Positions 1 to 7,473 of a stretch of 64,000 nt of DNA are shown here, in pieces. The first letter of the stretch is position 1; each line of letters begins with the position of its first letter. Origin of the DNA: Lachnospiraceae bacterium (lineage in GTDB: Bacteria > Bacillota > Clostridia > Lachnospirales > Lachnospiraceae); NCBI GenBank assembly GCA_017552715.1, contig JAFZOW010000040.1:33484-97483 (forward strand), read 5' to 3'. The notes under the pieces were generated by a model, which had not been told where the DNA came from, made no database searches, and saw only the letters and a program-made list of their open reading frames with translations. A program made the position numbers and the translations under genes.

Positions 1-1
1 G

Positions 2-148
2 AAGAGTACCGAAGCCGTTGTGGTGGACGGCCATATCATCACTTCCCGGGGTATGGGCACCGCGACACTTTTCGGCCTGAAGCTTCTGGAGATCTTTACG
101 GATAAGGCAACAGCCGATGACATGGCTGCAAAGGTGATGATGCCGTGA
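2..148 (+). CDS. DJ-1/PfpI family protein, C-terminal end (partial)
   Basis: Only the last 48 codons are present; the gene begins before the window. The frame reads VVVDGHIITSRGMGTATLFG and then a helical end. This is the typical C-terminal strand-helix pattern of DJ-1/ThiJ/YajL proteins, where VDGxxITSRGPGTA closes the Rossmann-like domain. In the family this end lies beyond the nucleophilic cysteine, so activity cannot be judged here. DJ-1 proteins act on damaged or glyoxal-modified macromolecules or as chaperones; the role here is unknown. Its TGA stop overlaps the GTG start of the HAD phosphatase gene, suggesting translational coupling. Confidence 0.75.
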   Translation, partial: KSTEAVVVDGHIITSRGMGTATLFGLKLLEIFTDKATADDMAAKVMMP

Positions 149-795
149 GTCTGAAGACCATCTTCTTCGACCTGGACGGAGTGCTTCTGGATACGGAACC
201 GTTGTACAGCCGCTTCTGGAGAGAAGCGGCAGAGTGCAGCGGTTTTTCCATGTCCCTGGAGGAGAGCCTTTCCATGCGCAGCCTGGATGCGGCCCTGGCA
301 CGGGAAAAGATCAAAGGACTTTTCGGGGTGGATATATACGATCCTCTGAGGGAGAAGAGGAAAGAGCTGATGGAGGCATACCGGGAGACACATCCGGTAC
401 ATGCCAAGCCCGGAGCGGCGGAGCTCATCCGCAGCCTGGATGAGAAGGGGGCGGAGTATTATATCGTAACGGCATCACCCAAAGGCCGTGTGGAACGATA
501 CAGTGCGGATGCGGGGCTGACCCTGCCTCTGGACCGCATGATCTCCACCAAGAGCGTGGGACGGGGGAAGCCCTATCCCGATGTGTATCTGGAGGCTCTG
601 CGCATCGCCGGCTGCGAAGCAGGCCGGGCCATCGCCGTGGAGGATTCTCCCAACGGCATACGAAGCGCCCATGCCGCAGGGCTGTATACCGTGATGATCC
701 CGGACCTGACGGAGCCCACGGAGGAGGACCTGGGGTACTGTGATGCGGTGTACGGGGGTCTGGGAGAATTTGCCCTGAAAGAAGCTGCGGTATGA
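145..795 (+). CDS. HAD family hydrolase, beta-phosphoglucomutase-like
   Basis: A 216-residue cytoplasmic HAD superfamily phosphatase or phosphomutase. Motif I is FFDLDGVLLDTE at residues 7-18 with the nucleophile D9 and acid/base D11. Motif II is the Thr in YIVTASPKG, motif III the Lys in GRGKPYPD, and motif IV AVEDSPNG, which binds Mg2+. The helical cap between motifs I and II is typical of the beta-phosphoglucomutase/phosphatase subfamily. The substrate cannot be read from sequence; sugar phosphates are usual. The start is GTG at 145, sharing GTGA with the stop of the DJ-1 gene. Confidence 0.88.
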   Translation: MSLKTIFFDLDGVLLDTEPLYSRFWREAAECSGFSMSLEESLSMRSLDAALAREKIKGLFGVDIYDPLREKRKELMEAYRETHPVHAKPGAAELIRSLDEKGAEYYIVTASPKGRVERYSADAGLTLPLDRMISTKSVGRGKPYPDVYLEALRIAGCEAGRAIAVEDSPNGIRSAHAAGLYTVMIPDLTEPTEEDLGYCDAVYGGLGEFALKEAAV

Positions 796-830
796 GCAAA
801 AGGCAGGAATTAAATCAGGAATTAACAATG

Positions 831-854
831 TAAGCCCTGATACGGGACTTTTTT
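831..854 (+). terminator. Weak intrinsic terminator after the HAD gene
   Basis: AAGCCC pairs with GGG-A-CTT (one bulged A) around a 6-base loop and runs into six T residues. The stem is short, so termination may be partial. Confidence 0.5.
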
Positions 855-937
855 GGTTAAAAAGGGGGACATAATATGGATGGAGGGCAGATTCGTTGAC
901 TTTTTCAGGGGTGGATGATAATATATCATGCAGGAAG

Positions 938-1486
938 ATGAGAAAGATTATGAAGAGAATTATTGCCGTTTTCCTGCTAATGACGCTGATCCTGACTACG
1001 GCCTGTGCCGATAAGGCGGAAAGATGGGCCTACAATCATGAGCCGGAGACAGAGATCCTCTCACTGAACGAAGGAAACGGTACAGCCCTGTATAAGGGAG
1101 TAAAATATAAATACGAAAAGACTCCGGACCGCATCAATCTGAAGGATGACAAGGGAGAGACGCTCTCACTGCGATATGTGGCAGAGGGAGACGGGATGAT
1201 CCTCTACGAAGCATCCACCTATATCAGGGACGGAGAAGGCAGTCAGGGCCCGGATTCCATCGTCGGTGACTGGAAACAGGAGAACGGCTGGATCTTCCGC
1301 TTCACTGCCGAGGGAGGTTTCAGTGAAGAGGATATGTTCTACGGGCACTACTCCCTGAATGAGGAGCAGCACTCCATTAAGCTGATGTATGATGATCCTC
1401 TGGAGGACGCCATCCTTTATTACACACTGGATGGAGACAGGCTGACGATCGAGTATCCCTGGCCCCTGGTCAGAGTACAGAAATGA
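938..1486 (+). CDS. Small secreted lipoprotein of unknown function
   Basis: About 182 residues from the ATG at 938. The frame also opens from TTG at 896 and ATG at 950, and no ribosome site clearly decides between them. I prefer 938 because it places a compact signal peptide at the N-terminus (basic MRKIMKR, hydrophobic stretch, lipobox LTTAC). The mature part is acidic and beta-rich. Its C-terminal half (SIVGDWKQENGWIFRFTAEG) resembles the lipocalin-like/DUF5640-type repeats of Clostridia that start with GxW. No catalytic motif is visible. It is probably anchored to the outer face of the membrane. It sits just upstream of the sugar importer, but a hairpin separates them. Confidence 0.7.
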   Translation: MRKIMKRIIAVFLLMTLILTTACADKAERWAYNHEPETEILSLNEGNGTALYKGVKYKYEKTPDRINLKDDKGETLSLRYVAEGDGMILYEASTYIRDGEGSQGPDSIVGDWKQENGWIFRFTAEGGFSEEDMFYGHYSLNEEQHSIKLMYDDPLEDAILYYTLDGDRLTIEYPWPLVRVQK

Positions 1487-1506
1487 GCAGCCGCACAAAA
1501 CGATCT

Positions 1507-1526
1507 TAAGCGGAATAGCCCGCTTA
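1507..1526 (+). other. Intergenic hairpin ahead of the sugar-binding protein gene
   Basis: TAAGCGG and CCGCTTA form a perfect 7-bp stem with a 6-base loop. No T run follows at once, so it is more likely an mRNA-stabilising or processing structure than a terminator. Confidence 0.45.
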
Positions 1527-1561
1527 CAGATAAACCACATTTTTACAGGAGGTCAAAAGTT

Positions 1562-2944
1562 ATGAAAATGAAACGTATTGCTTCCATGCTGATGGCCGGG
1601 ATTATGACTTTATCCCTCGCCGCTTGCGGAGGAACCGGAGCTGATACCGGATCCGGCACAGGCACAGGCACCAGCACCGGAACCACCACGACCGGCACCA
1701 CCGAGACCGGCACCACCGAGACCGGCACCACCGAGACCGGTACTACCGAGACCGGCACCGCTGACGGAGAGCAGATCACTCTCAAGATGTGGTGTATCGC
1801 TACCGAGAGCGATTCCAACCGCCACTCCTATGAGGAGGCTATCAAGGAGATGGAGACCAAGCATCCCGAAGTTAAGCTTGAGTGGGAAGCTTTCGAGAAC
1901 CAGTCCTACAAGACCAAGATCAAAGCTGCTGTTGCCGCTGATGAGATGCCCGACATCTTCTTCACCTGGTCCTGCGCTTTCCTTGGTGACTTCGTAGAGG
2001 CCGGCAAGGTTTACTGCCTTGATGATGTTTATGCAAACTACAAGGATGAGCTTCCCGAGGTTATGATGGGCAACTCCACCTATGACGGCAAGCACTACGG
2101 TGTGCCTCTGACCATGAACATCGTTGGTCTGTTCGCTAACATGGATCTGCTGAAGGAAGCTGGCTACGATGAGATCCCCGGCTCCTATGAAGACTTCATC
2201 GCTTGCTGCGATGCTCTGAAGGGTAAGGGCATCATTCCTTTCGGCTGCGCCGGTAAGGAGACTTGGTGTGTTACCGAGTATCTTGAGTCCGTTATCGAGA
2301 AGAGCGCTGGCGCTGATACTCTGAACGACATCTTCCTGGGCAGAGCTTCCTGGAACAACCAGGACGTTGCTGACGCTGTGGATACCTTCCAGGAGCTGGT
2401 TAAAAACGAGTACTTCGATCCCGCTGGAATCGGTCTTACCAACGATGAAGTTAAGGCTAATTTCATGCAGGGCAAGTATGCCTTCTACATGAACGGAACC
2501 TGGAACTGCGCAGACTTTGCTGCAGATGCTGAGTTCTCCAAGAAGGTTAAGGTTGGTGAGTTCCCTGTGATCAATGCTGACAAGTCCAAGCTTGGACAGC
2601 TGATCGGCGGACCTTCCGATACTCTGGCTGTTGCTGCTTCTTCACCCAACGCTGCCAAGGCTGCTGATTACTGCATGGAGCTTGGTAAGTACATCTGCCA
2701 CTACGGCTATCTGGATGGCTGCGGACTTCCCGCTTGGACTCCTTACGGTGATACCTCTACCGTTAACGAGCTGACCCAGACCGTTGCACAGATCGTTGCC
2801 GGTGCTGACACCATGGTGCTGTTCGGTGATACCGCTCAGAACGCTGACGATGCTAACACCTATCTGTCCTATGTGGATCAGGTTTATGGTAGCCAGATCG
2901 ACGGCAAGGGCTTCATCGCTGGACTTGCAGCAGACATCAGATAA
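1562..2944 (+). CDS. Carbohydrate ABC transporter substrate-binding lipoprotein
   Basis: A 460-residue extracellular solute-binding protein (family 1, MalE-like). The signal peptide ends in the lipobox SLAAC. A Gly/Thr/Glu linker made of TGTTE units (about residues 22-66) then tethers the binding domain. The domain has the usual ITLKMWC opening, the MPDIFFTWS segment and the FMQGKYAFYMNGTWN segment typical of sugar binders. A strong ribosome site (AGGAGGT) precedes the ATG. Two MalF/MalG-type permeases follow. No ATPase gene is present, so a shared MsmK-like ATPase elsewhere is implied. Codon choice (many GCT, GTT, TAC, AAG) differs from neighbours and suggests very high expression. The ligand is unknown. 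Confidence 0.92.
   Translation: MKMKRIASMLMAGIMTLSLAACGGTGADTGSGTGTGTSTGTTTTGTTETGTTETGTTETGTTETGTADGEQITLKMWCIATESDSNRHSYEEAIKEMETKHPEVKLEWEAFENQSYKTKIKAAVAADEMPDIFFTWSCAFLGDFVEAGKVYCLDDVYANYKDELPEVMMGNSTYDGKHYGVPLTMNIVGLFANMDLLKEAGYDEIPGSYEDFIACCDALKGKGIIPFGCAGKETWCVTEYLESVIEKSAGADTLNDIFLGRASWNNQDVADAVDTFQELVKNEYFDPAGIGLTNDEVKANFMQGKYAFYMNGTWNCADFAADAEFSKKVKVGEFPVINADKSKLGQLIGGPSDTLAVAASSPNAAKAADYCMELGKYICHYGYLDGCGLPAWTPYGDTSTVNELTQTVAQIVAGADTMVLFGDTAQNADDANTYLSYVDQVYGSQIDGKGFIAGLAADIR
1691..1759 (+). repeat. 15-bp tandem repeats encoding a TGTTE linker
   Basis: Four consecutive units of ACCGGCACCACCGAG (the fourth has two changes) plus a partial fifth. They encode the flexible Thr/Gly/Glu linker between the lipid anchor and the binding domain. 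Units this regular can gain or lose copies by slippage. Confidence 0.85.
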
Positions 2945-2963
2945 TTAATCTTTAACACCCTTG

Positions 2964-2994
2964 TGCCCCTTCCTGTGCTTCACGGGGAGGGGCA
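2964..2994 (+). terminator. Stem-loop between binding protein and permease genes
   Basis: TGCCCCTTCCT pairs with GGGGAGGGGCA (11 bp, two to three G-T pairs) around a 9-base loop and is followed by TTATATT. It is a partial terminator or 3' stabiliser of the kind often placed after binding-protein genes to make them more abundant than the permeases. Confidence 0.65.
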
Positions 2995-3023
2995 TTATAT
3001 TAAGAACGGAGAGGTGGGGTAAA

Positions 3024-3938
3024 ATGGCAGAAGTCAAAGCGGTCAGACCAAGACGCAAAGGTCCTGATCTGAAAAAAGCTCTGAATATTTTTCTTTTTCT
3101 GCTGCCGGCCATACTTTTGTTTGTAGGTATACTGGTAGCACCGATCGCTGTATCTTTATACAGAAGTCTCCAGAAATGGAACGGATTTTCTCCGGGAACT
3201 TTCATTGGATTGAAGAACTACAAGGAACTGTTTACCAGCGGTTCCATTAAGTGGAACACGGCACTGAAGAATTCGCTGCTGCTGGCATTCTTCTCGGTCT
3301 TTGTACAGTTGCCGTTTGCACTGTTACTGGCGCTCCTGCTGGGACGCAAGTACAAGGGAGAGAGATTCTTCCTTTCCGTATTTTTCATGCCTGTGCTTAT
3401 TTCCACGGTTGTTATCGGACAATTGTGGTTAAAGATATATAACCCCGATTACGGTCTTCTGAACACCTTCCTGGATCTGGTCCATTTAAGCAGCTGGAAG
3501 CATGTATGGGTGGGTGAAGTGGAAACCGCACTGGGTTCCATCATAGTACCTACGATATGGCAGTATGTAGGTTACCATATGCTATTGATGTACGCCGGGG
3601 TCAAGGGCGTATCACCGGACCTGCGGGAAGCTGCCATGCTGGACGGTGCTACAAACTGGCAGGTGGACAGATATGTGGTCATCCCCATCATCAAGCCCAT
3701 CATCTGTACCAGCGTTATCTTTGCGGTAACAGGTTCCCTCAAGACCTACGACCTGGTCAGGATCCTCACTGAAGGCGGTCCTTTCCAGAGTACGGAAGTG
3801 CCCAGCACCCTGCTTGAGAACATGCTCTTCCTCAGGAACAGGTACGGCATGGGTAGTGCCATATCGGTCATGCTGATCATTCTGTGCTTCGCGTTTGCTC
3901 TGGTGATCTCAGCAGTATTCAAGAACCGGGATGAGTGA
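3024..3938 (+). CDS. Carbohydrate ABC transporter permease, MalF-type
   Basis: About 304 residues. The ATG at 3024 is preferred over the longer open frame because GGAGAGGTGGGG lies just upstream and the extra residues are not family-like. Six membrane segments are visible, the first at KALNIFLFLLPAILLFVGIL. The EAA loop that docks the ATPase is present (LREAAMLDGATNWQVDRYVVIP). It pairs with the MalG-type permease that follows with almost no gap, and with the preceding binding protein, in a sugar importer of the CUT1 class. Confidence 0.9.
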   Translation: MAEVKAVRPRRKGPDLKKALNIFLFLLPAILLFVGILVAPIAVSLYRSLQKWNGFSPGTFIGLKNYKELFTSGSIKWNTALKNSLLLAFFSVFVQLPFALLLALLLGRKYKGERFFLSVFFMPVLISTVVIGQLWLKIYNPDYGLLNTFLDLVHLSSWKHVWVGEVETALGSIIVPTIWQYVGYHMLLMYAGVKGVSPDLREAAMLDGATNWQVDRYVVIPIIKPIICTSVIFAVTGSLKTYDLVRILTEGGPFQSTEVPSTLLENMLFLRNRYGMGSAISVMLIILCFAFALVISAVFKNRDE

Positions 3939-3952
3939 GGAGGTTAACAGGA

Positions 3953-4804
3953 ATGGAAGTGTATTTTACATCTAAAAAACCGAAGCCTGTTGTAAAGGTG
4001 CTGGTGTACATACTGCTGATCGTATGGGCATTCATCAATCTGTTTCCCATATACTTCATGTTCACCTTCGCACTGAAGTCCAACGAAGAGATCTTCGGTA
4101 TGAACATCATAGGTCTCCCCAAGGAGTGGCTGTGGTCCAACTTTGCTGCGGCTATGAAGACGGGGAACATGGGCCTGTACTTCTTTAACAGCGTACTGGT
4201 CACGGTGGCTTCCATCGCCATCTCCATCATGGCGGCCATGATGGCTACCTACGCCATCACCCGTATCAAGTGGAAGGGCGCAAGCTTTACCAATGCATTC
4301 TTCATGCTGGGACTTACCATCCCCCTGCAGGCATCCATCGTACCCGTGTACGTAGTGCTGTCCAAGCTGCACTGGTTAAACCACTATACGACGCTGATCA
4401 TACCGTATTCAGCCTTTACGCTGTCCATGTCCATATTGATCTGTACCGGCTTTATGGTAGAGATACCTTACGATCTGGACGAGGCGGCGCGTATCGACGG
4501 CTGCGGTCTGTGGGGGACATTCTTCCGCATCATCGTGCCTCTGCTGAAGCCGGCCCTGTCCACCATCGGTATCTACGCTTTCCTGCAGTGCTGGAACGAG
4601 TTCATGTTTGCAAACGTGTTCATTTCCGATTCGGCACACAGAACACTGCCTGTAGGTATCAAGGCTCTGTCCGGACAGCATACGACCGACTGGGGTCCCA
4701 TCGGTGCGGCTCTGGTCATCGCAACTTTCCCTACGCTGATCGTGTACATCTTCCTCAGCCGGAAGATCCAGGACAGCTTCATCGCCGGTGCGGTAAAGGG
4801 ATAA
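3953..4804 (+). CDS. Carbohydrate ABC transporter permease, MalG-type
   Basis: About 283 residues. The ATG at 3953 is chosen because AGGAGG lies 9 bases upstream; a GTG at 3935 overlapping the previous stop is less likely. It has six membrane segments. The EAA loop reads LDEAARIDGCGLWGTFFRIIVP, and the C-terminal end RKIQDSFIAGAVKG is typical of CUT1 MalG-like proteins. It completes the import channel. A clear intrinsic terminator follows, so the importer operon ends here without an ATPase gene. Confidence 0.9.
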   Translation: MEVYFTSKKPKPVVKVLVYILLIVWAFINLFPIYFMFTFALKSNEEIFGMNIIGLPKEWLWSNFAAAMKTGNMGLYFFNSVLVTVASIAISIMAAMMATYAITRIKWKGASFTNAFFMLGLTIPLQASIVPVYVVLSKLHWLNHYTTLIIPYSAFTLSMSILICTGFMVEIPYDLDEAARIDGCGLWGTFFRIIVPLLKPALSTIGIYAFLQCWNEFMFANVFISDSAHRTLPVGIKALSGQHTTDWGPIGAALVIATFPTLIVYIFLSRKIQDSFIAGAVKG

Positions 4805-4831
4805 GTTTTCCGGAAATAATGTCATTAGAGA

Positions 4832-4865
4832 ATGCCCGCGGAATTATCTTCTGCGGGTATTTTTC
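4832..4865 (+). terminator. Intrinsic terminator of the sugar importer operon
   Basis: The stem ATGCCCGCGGAA / TTCTGCGGGTAT (12 bp with two G-T pairs) has a 5-base loop and is followed by TTTT. Confidence 0.85.
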
Positions 4866-4878
4866 GTATGATTTACGG

Positions 4879-4907
4879 ATGACGGAAAGCGTATCCTGTG
4901 GTATAAT
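4879..4907 (+). promoter_or_regulatory. Sigma-A-type promoter for the double-receiver gene
   Basis: ATGACG at 4879-4884 and TATAAT at 4902-4907 with a 17-bp spacer. The start codon lies about 30 bp downstream of the expected +1. Confidence 0.6.
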
Positions 4908-4943
4908 CCACTTGTCGTAACGCAGCGATCAAAGGAGAAGACC

Positions 4944-5711
4944 ATGGATAATAATACGACAGCAGGGAAAACCCTCATTGTCAGTGTGGCAGATACTTTT
5001 CTGGCAAAGAGTCTTATCACCAAGCTGGAGGCAGGCGGTATAGCAGCGGCTTTTTCCCGTGCGGTACTCAAAGAGCTGGAGAGCCATATCAGCGGAACAG
5101 AGCTGATCATCCTGTTTATGAGTGAAGAACTGGAGGCGACGCCGGAGATCCTGGTGTACCTTAAGGATATCATACAGGACAAGGGACTGGGCCTGGTGGT
5201 CATAGGGGAACAGTCCGAATATGATGCGGTAAAACGTGCCGTTTCCGAAACGGCGGTCACGGAGTGGTTTCAGCGCCCGCTGGATATAGACCAGCTGGTA
5301 AAAAGAGTTCAGACCTATCTGGAAGAGAATACGGGAGAGAAAAGAAAAAAGACCGTACTGATCGTGGATGACGATATCACCTACATGCGTACGGTCTATG
5401 AATGGCTGAAAGCGGACTATCATGTGGGCATGGCCGCCAACGGCGTACAGGCCATCGGTTACCTGGCCAAGAACAAGGCGGATCTGATCCTCCTGGATTA
5501 CGAGATGCCCATCGCCAACGGCCCGCAGGTGCTCTCCATGCTGAAGAACGATTCGGAGACCGGGCAGATCCCGGTGATGTTCCTTACGGGCCACGGCGAT
5601 AAAGACAGCGTGCTTTCGGTGGTGGGCTTAAGTCCCGTGGACTATCTCTTAAAGACCATCGATAAGCCGACACTTCTTAAAAAACTGTCCGACTTCTTTA
5701 AAAAGAGCTGA
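4944..5711 (+). CDS. Response regulator with pseudo-receiver and receiver domains, no output domain
   Basis: 255 residues. Residues 135-255 form a normal receiver: acidic cluster VLIVDDD (D142-D144), phosphoacceptor D185 in LILLDYEMP, Thr in MFLTGHG and Lys near residue 242 in the LLKTIDKP segment. Residues 9-127 look like a second receiver fold but lack the phosphoacceptor (ELIILFMSEE at the site), so this half is probably a pseudo-receiver. There is no DNA-binding or enzymatic output domain, so it must act by protein contact. No kinase gene is adjacent. It has its own promoter and lies 28 bp ahead of an ABC exporter pair. Confidence 0.8.
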   Translation: MDNNTTAGKTLIVSVADTFLAKSLITKLEAGGIAAAFSRAVLKELESHISGTELIILFMSEELEATPEILVYLKDIIQDKGLGLVVIGEQSEYDAVKRAVSETAVTEWFQRPLDIDQLVKRVQTYLEENTGEKRKKTVLIVDDDITYMRTVYEWLKADYHVGMAANGVQAIGYLAKNKADLILLDYEMPIANGPQVLSMLKNDSETGQIPVMFLTGHGDKDSVLSVVGLSPVDYLLKTIDKPTLLKKLSDFFKKS

Positions 5712-5739
5712 GGGGCTCACGATACGGAAAGCCTGTGAT

Positions 5740-7473
5740 ATGAAAAAGCTGTGGACGTACTTTTCATCCTATAAAAAAGAATGTGTGCTGGGGCCTCTTT
5801 TTAAGCTGCTGGAGGCTTCCTTTGAACTGTTCATTCCCCTGCTGGTAAAGCAGATCATCGATATCGGCATACCTGCGGGAGATGAAGCTTATATCCTGCA
5901 GCGCATGCTCCTTATGGGGGCACTGGCCTTCATCGGCATGGTCTGCTCCCTTACGGCTCAGTTCTTTTCCGCCCGGGCGGCGGTGGGCTTTTCCGCCAAG
6001 GTCAAGGCGGCGGTGTTCTCCCACGTGCAGAAGCTTTCCTACAGGGAGCTGGACAGTCTGGGGACTTCTGCGCTGATCACCCGTCTTTCCAGTGATATCA
6101 ATACCCTGCAGGGCGGCGTGAACATGAGTCTCCGCCTGCTGCTCCGCTCTCCCTTTATAGTCGCGGGGGCAGTGCTCATGGCCTTTACCATTGACTTTCG
6201 TTCGGCGCTGCTCTTTGTTCTTACGGTGTTCCTGCTTTCCGTGGTGGTCTTCGGGATCATGCGCATCACGGTCCCCATGCACAGGCAGGTACAGAACCGG
6301 CTGGATAAGGTGACGGCCGATACACGGGCAAATTTAAACGGGGTACGGGTGATACGTGCCTTCGGCCTGGAGAAAACGGAGGAAGAGCATTTCCGGGGGG
6401 AGAACGACCGCCTGGTCCATATACAGATCCTGGCGGGACGTATCTCGGCCCTGTTAAATCCCGTGACCTTTGTACTGATCAATCTGGGTCTCATCCTTCT
6501 CATCCGGGAGGGAGCCCTGGCTGTGGACAGCGGCCGTTTAAGCCGCGGTGCCGTGGTGGCTCTGATCAATTACATGTCCCAGATCCTGGTGGAACTCATC
6601 AAGCTGGCAAACCTCATCGTACAGCTTTCCCGGGCCCTGGCCTGCGGCGGCCGCATTTCCGCGGTGCTGGAGACGGAAAGCTCCATGCGGGAAGGAGAGG
6701 CGGATCCTGCCAGGAAGGGAGGCGGTGAGAGCCTGGAGCTTAAGGACATATCCTTCCGGTATGCCGACGGGGCGGAGGATGCCCTGCGGCATATCAGCCT
6801 GCGTCTGGAGCCGGGAGAGACCCTGGGTATCATCGGCGGCACCGGATCCGGAAAGAGCAGTCTGGTGAACCTGATCCCCCGTTTTCATGATGTGACGGAG
6901 GGAGCAGTGCTGGTGAACGGAACAGATGTGAAGGATTATACTTTTTCCTCCCTGCGGGGGCGCATAGCCATCGTACCGCAGAAATCCGTGCTTTTCTCGG
7001 GCACCCTTCGGGAAAACCTGTGCTGGGGAAAGAAGGACGCCACGGAAGAAGAGCTCTGTGATGCTCTGCGCCGTGCCCAGGCCTATGATTTTGTCATGGA
7101 GAAGGAAGACGGTTTGGACTGCAGCGTGAGCAAGGGCGGGACTAATTTCTCCGGAGGACAGAGACAGCGCCTGGCCATAGCCCGGGCTCTGGTGCGTCAT
7201 CCGGCCATACTGATCCTGGATGATTCCGCATCCGCACTGGATTATGCTACGGATGCCGCCCTGCGTTCCTCCATCCATTCTCTTCCGGACCGTCCCACGA
7301 CGGTGATCGTTTCGCAGCGTACGGCCTCCGTTATGCGCGCGGACCGCATCCTGGTATTGGAAAACGGCGAAGCTGCGGGGCTGGGCAGCCATGAGGAACT
7401 GATGAAGGACTGCCCGGTCTACCGTGAGATCTATTTAAGTCAGTTTGGTGGTGAAGAAGATGCAGAGCAATAA
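5740..7473 (+). CDS. ABC transporter, membrane and ATPase half (exporter subunit A)
   Basis: 577 residues of the fused MsbA/LmrA type: an N-terminal six-helix exporter domain (about 1-310) and an ATPase domain (about 330-570). It has Walker A GGTGSGKSS, Q-loop IVPQKSV, signature FSGGQRQRLAI and Walker B AILILDDSAS. The residue after Walker B is Asp instead of the usual catalytic Glu, and the H-loop is VIVSQRT, with Gln in place of His. Both changes are hallmarks of the degenerate site of heterodimeric exporters (BmrC/TM287 type). The next gene overlaps it and supplies the intact partner. The substrate may be a drug or peptide. Confidence 0.9.
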   Translation: MKKLWTYFSSYKKECVLGPLFKLLEASFELFIPLLVKQIIDIGIPAGDEAYILQRMLLMGALAFIGMVCSLTAQFFSARAAVGFSAKVKAAVFSHVQKLSYRELDSLGTSALITRLSSDINTLQGGVNMSLRLLLRSPFIVAGAVLMAFTIDFRSALLFVLTVFLLSVVVFGIMRITVPMHRQVQNRLDKVTADTRANLNGVRVIRAFGLEKTEEEHFRGENDRLVHIQILAGRISALLNPVTFVLINLGLILLIREGALAVDSGRLSRGAVVALINYMSQILVELIKLANLIVQLSRALACGGRISAVLETESSMREGEADPARKGGGESLELKDISFRYADGAEDALRHISLRLEPGETLGIIGGTGSGKSSLVNLIPRFHDVTEGAVLVNGTDVKDYTFSSLRGRIAIVPQKSVLFSGTLRENLCWGKKDATEEELCDALRRAQAYDFVMEKEDGLDCSVSKGGTNFSGGQRQRLAIARALVRHPAILILDDSASALDYATDAALRSSIHSLPDRPTTVIVSQRTASVMRADRILVLENGEAAGLGSHEELMKDCPVYREIYLSQFGGEEDAEQ

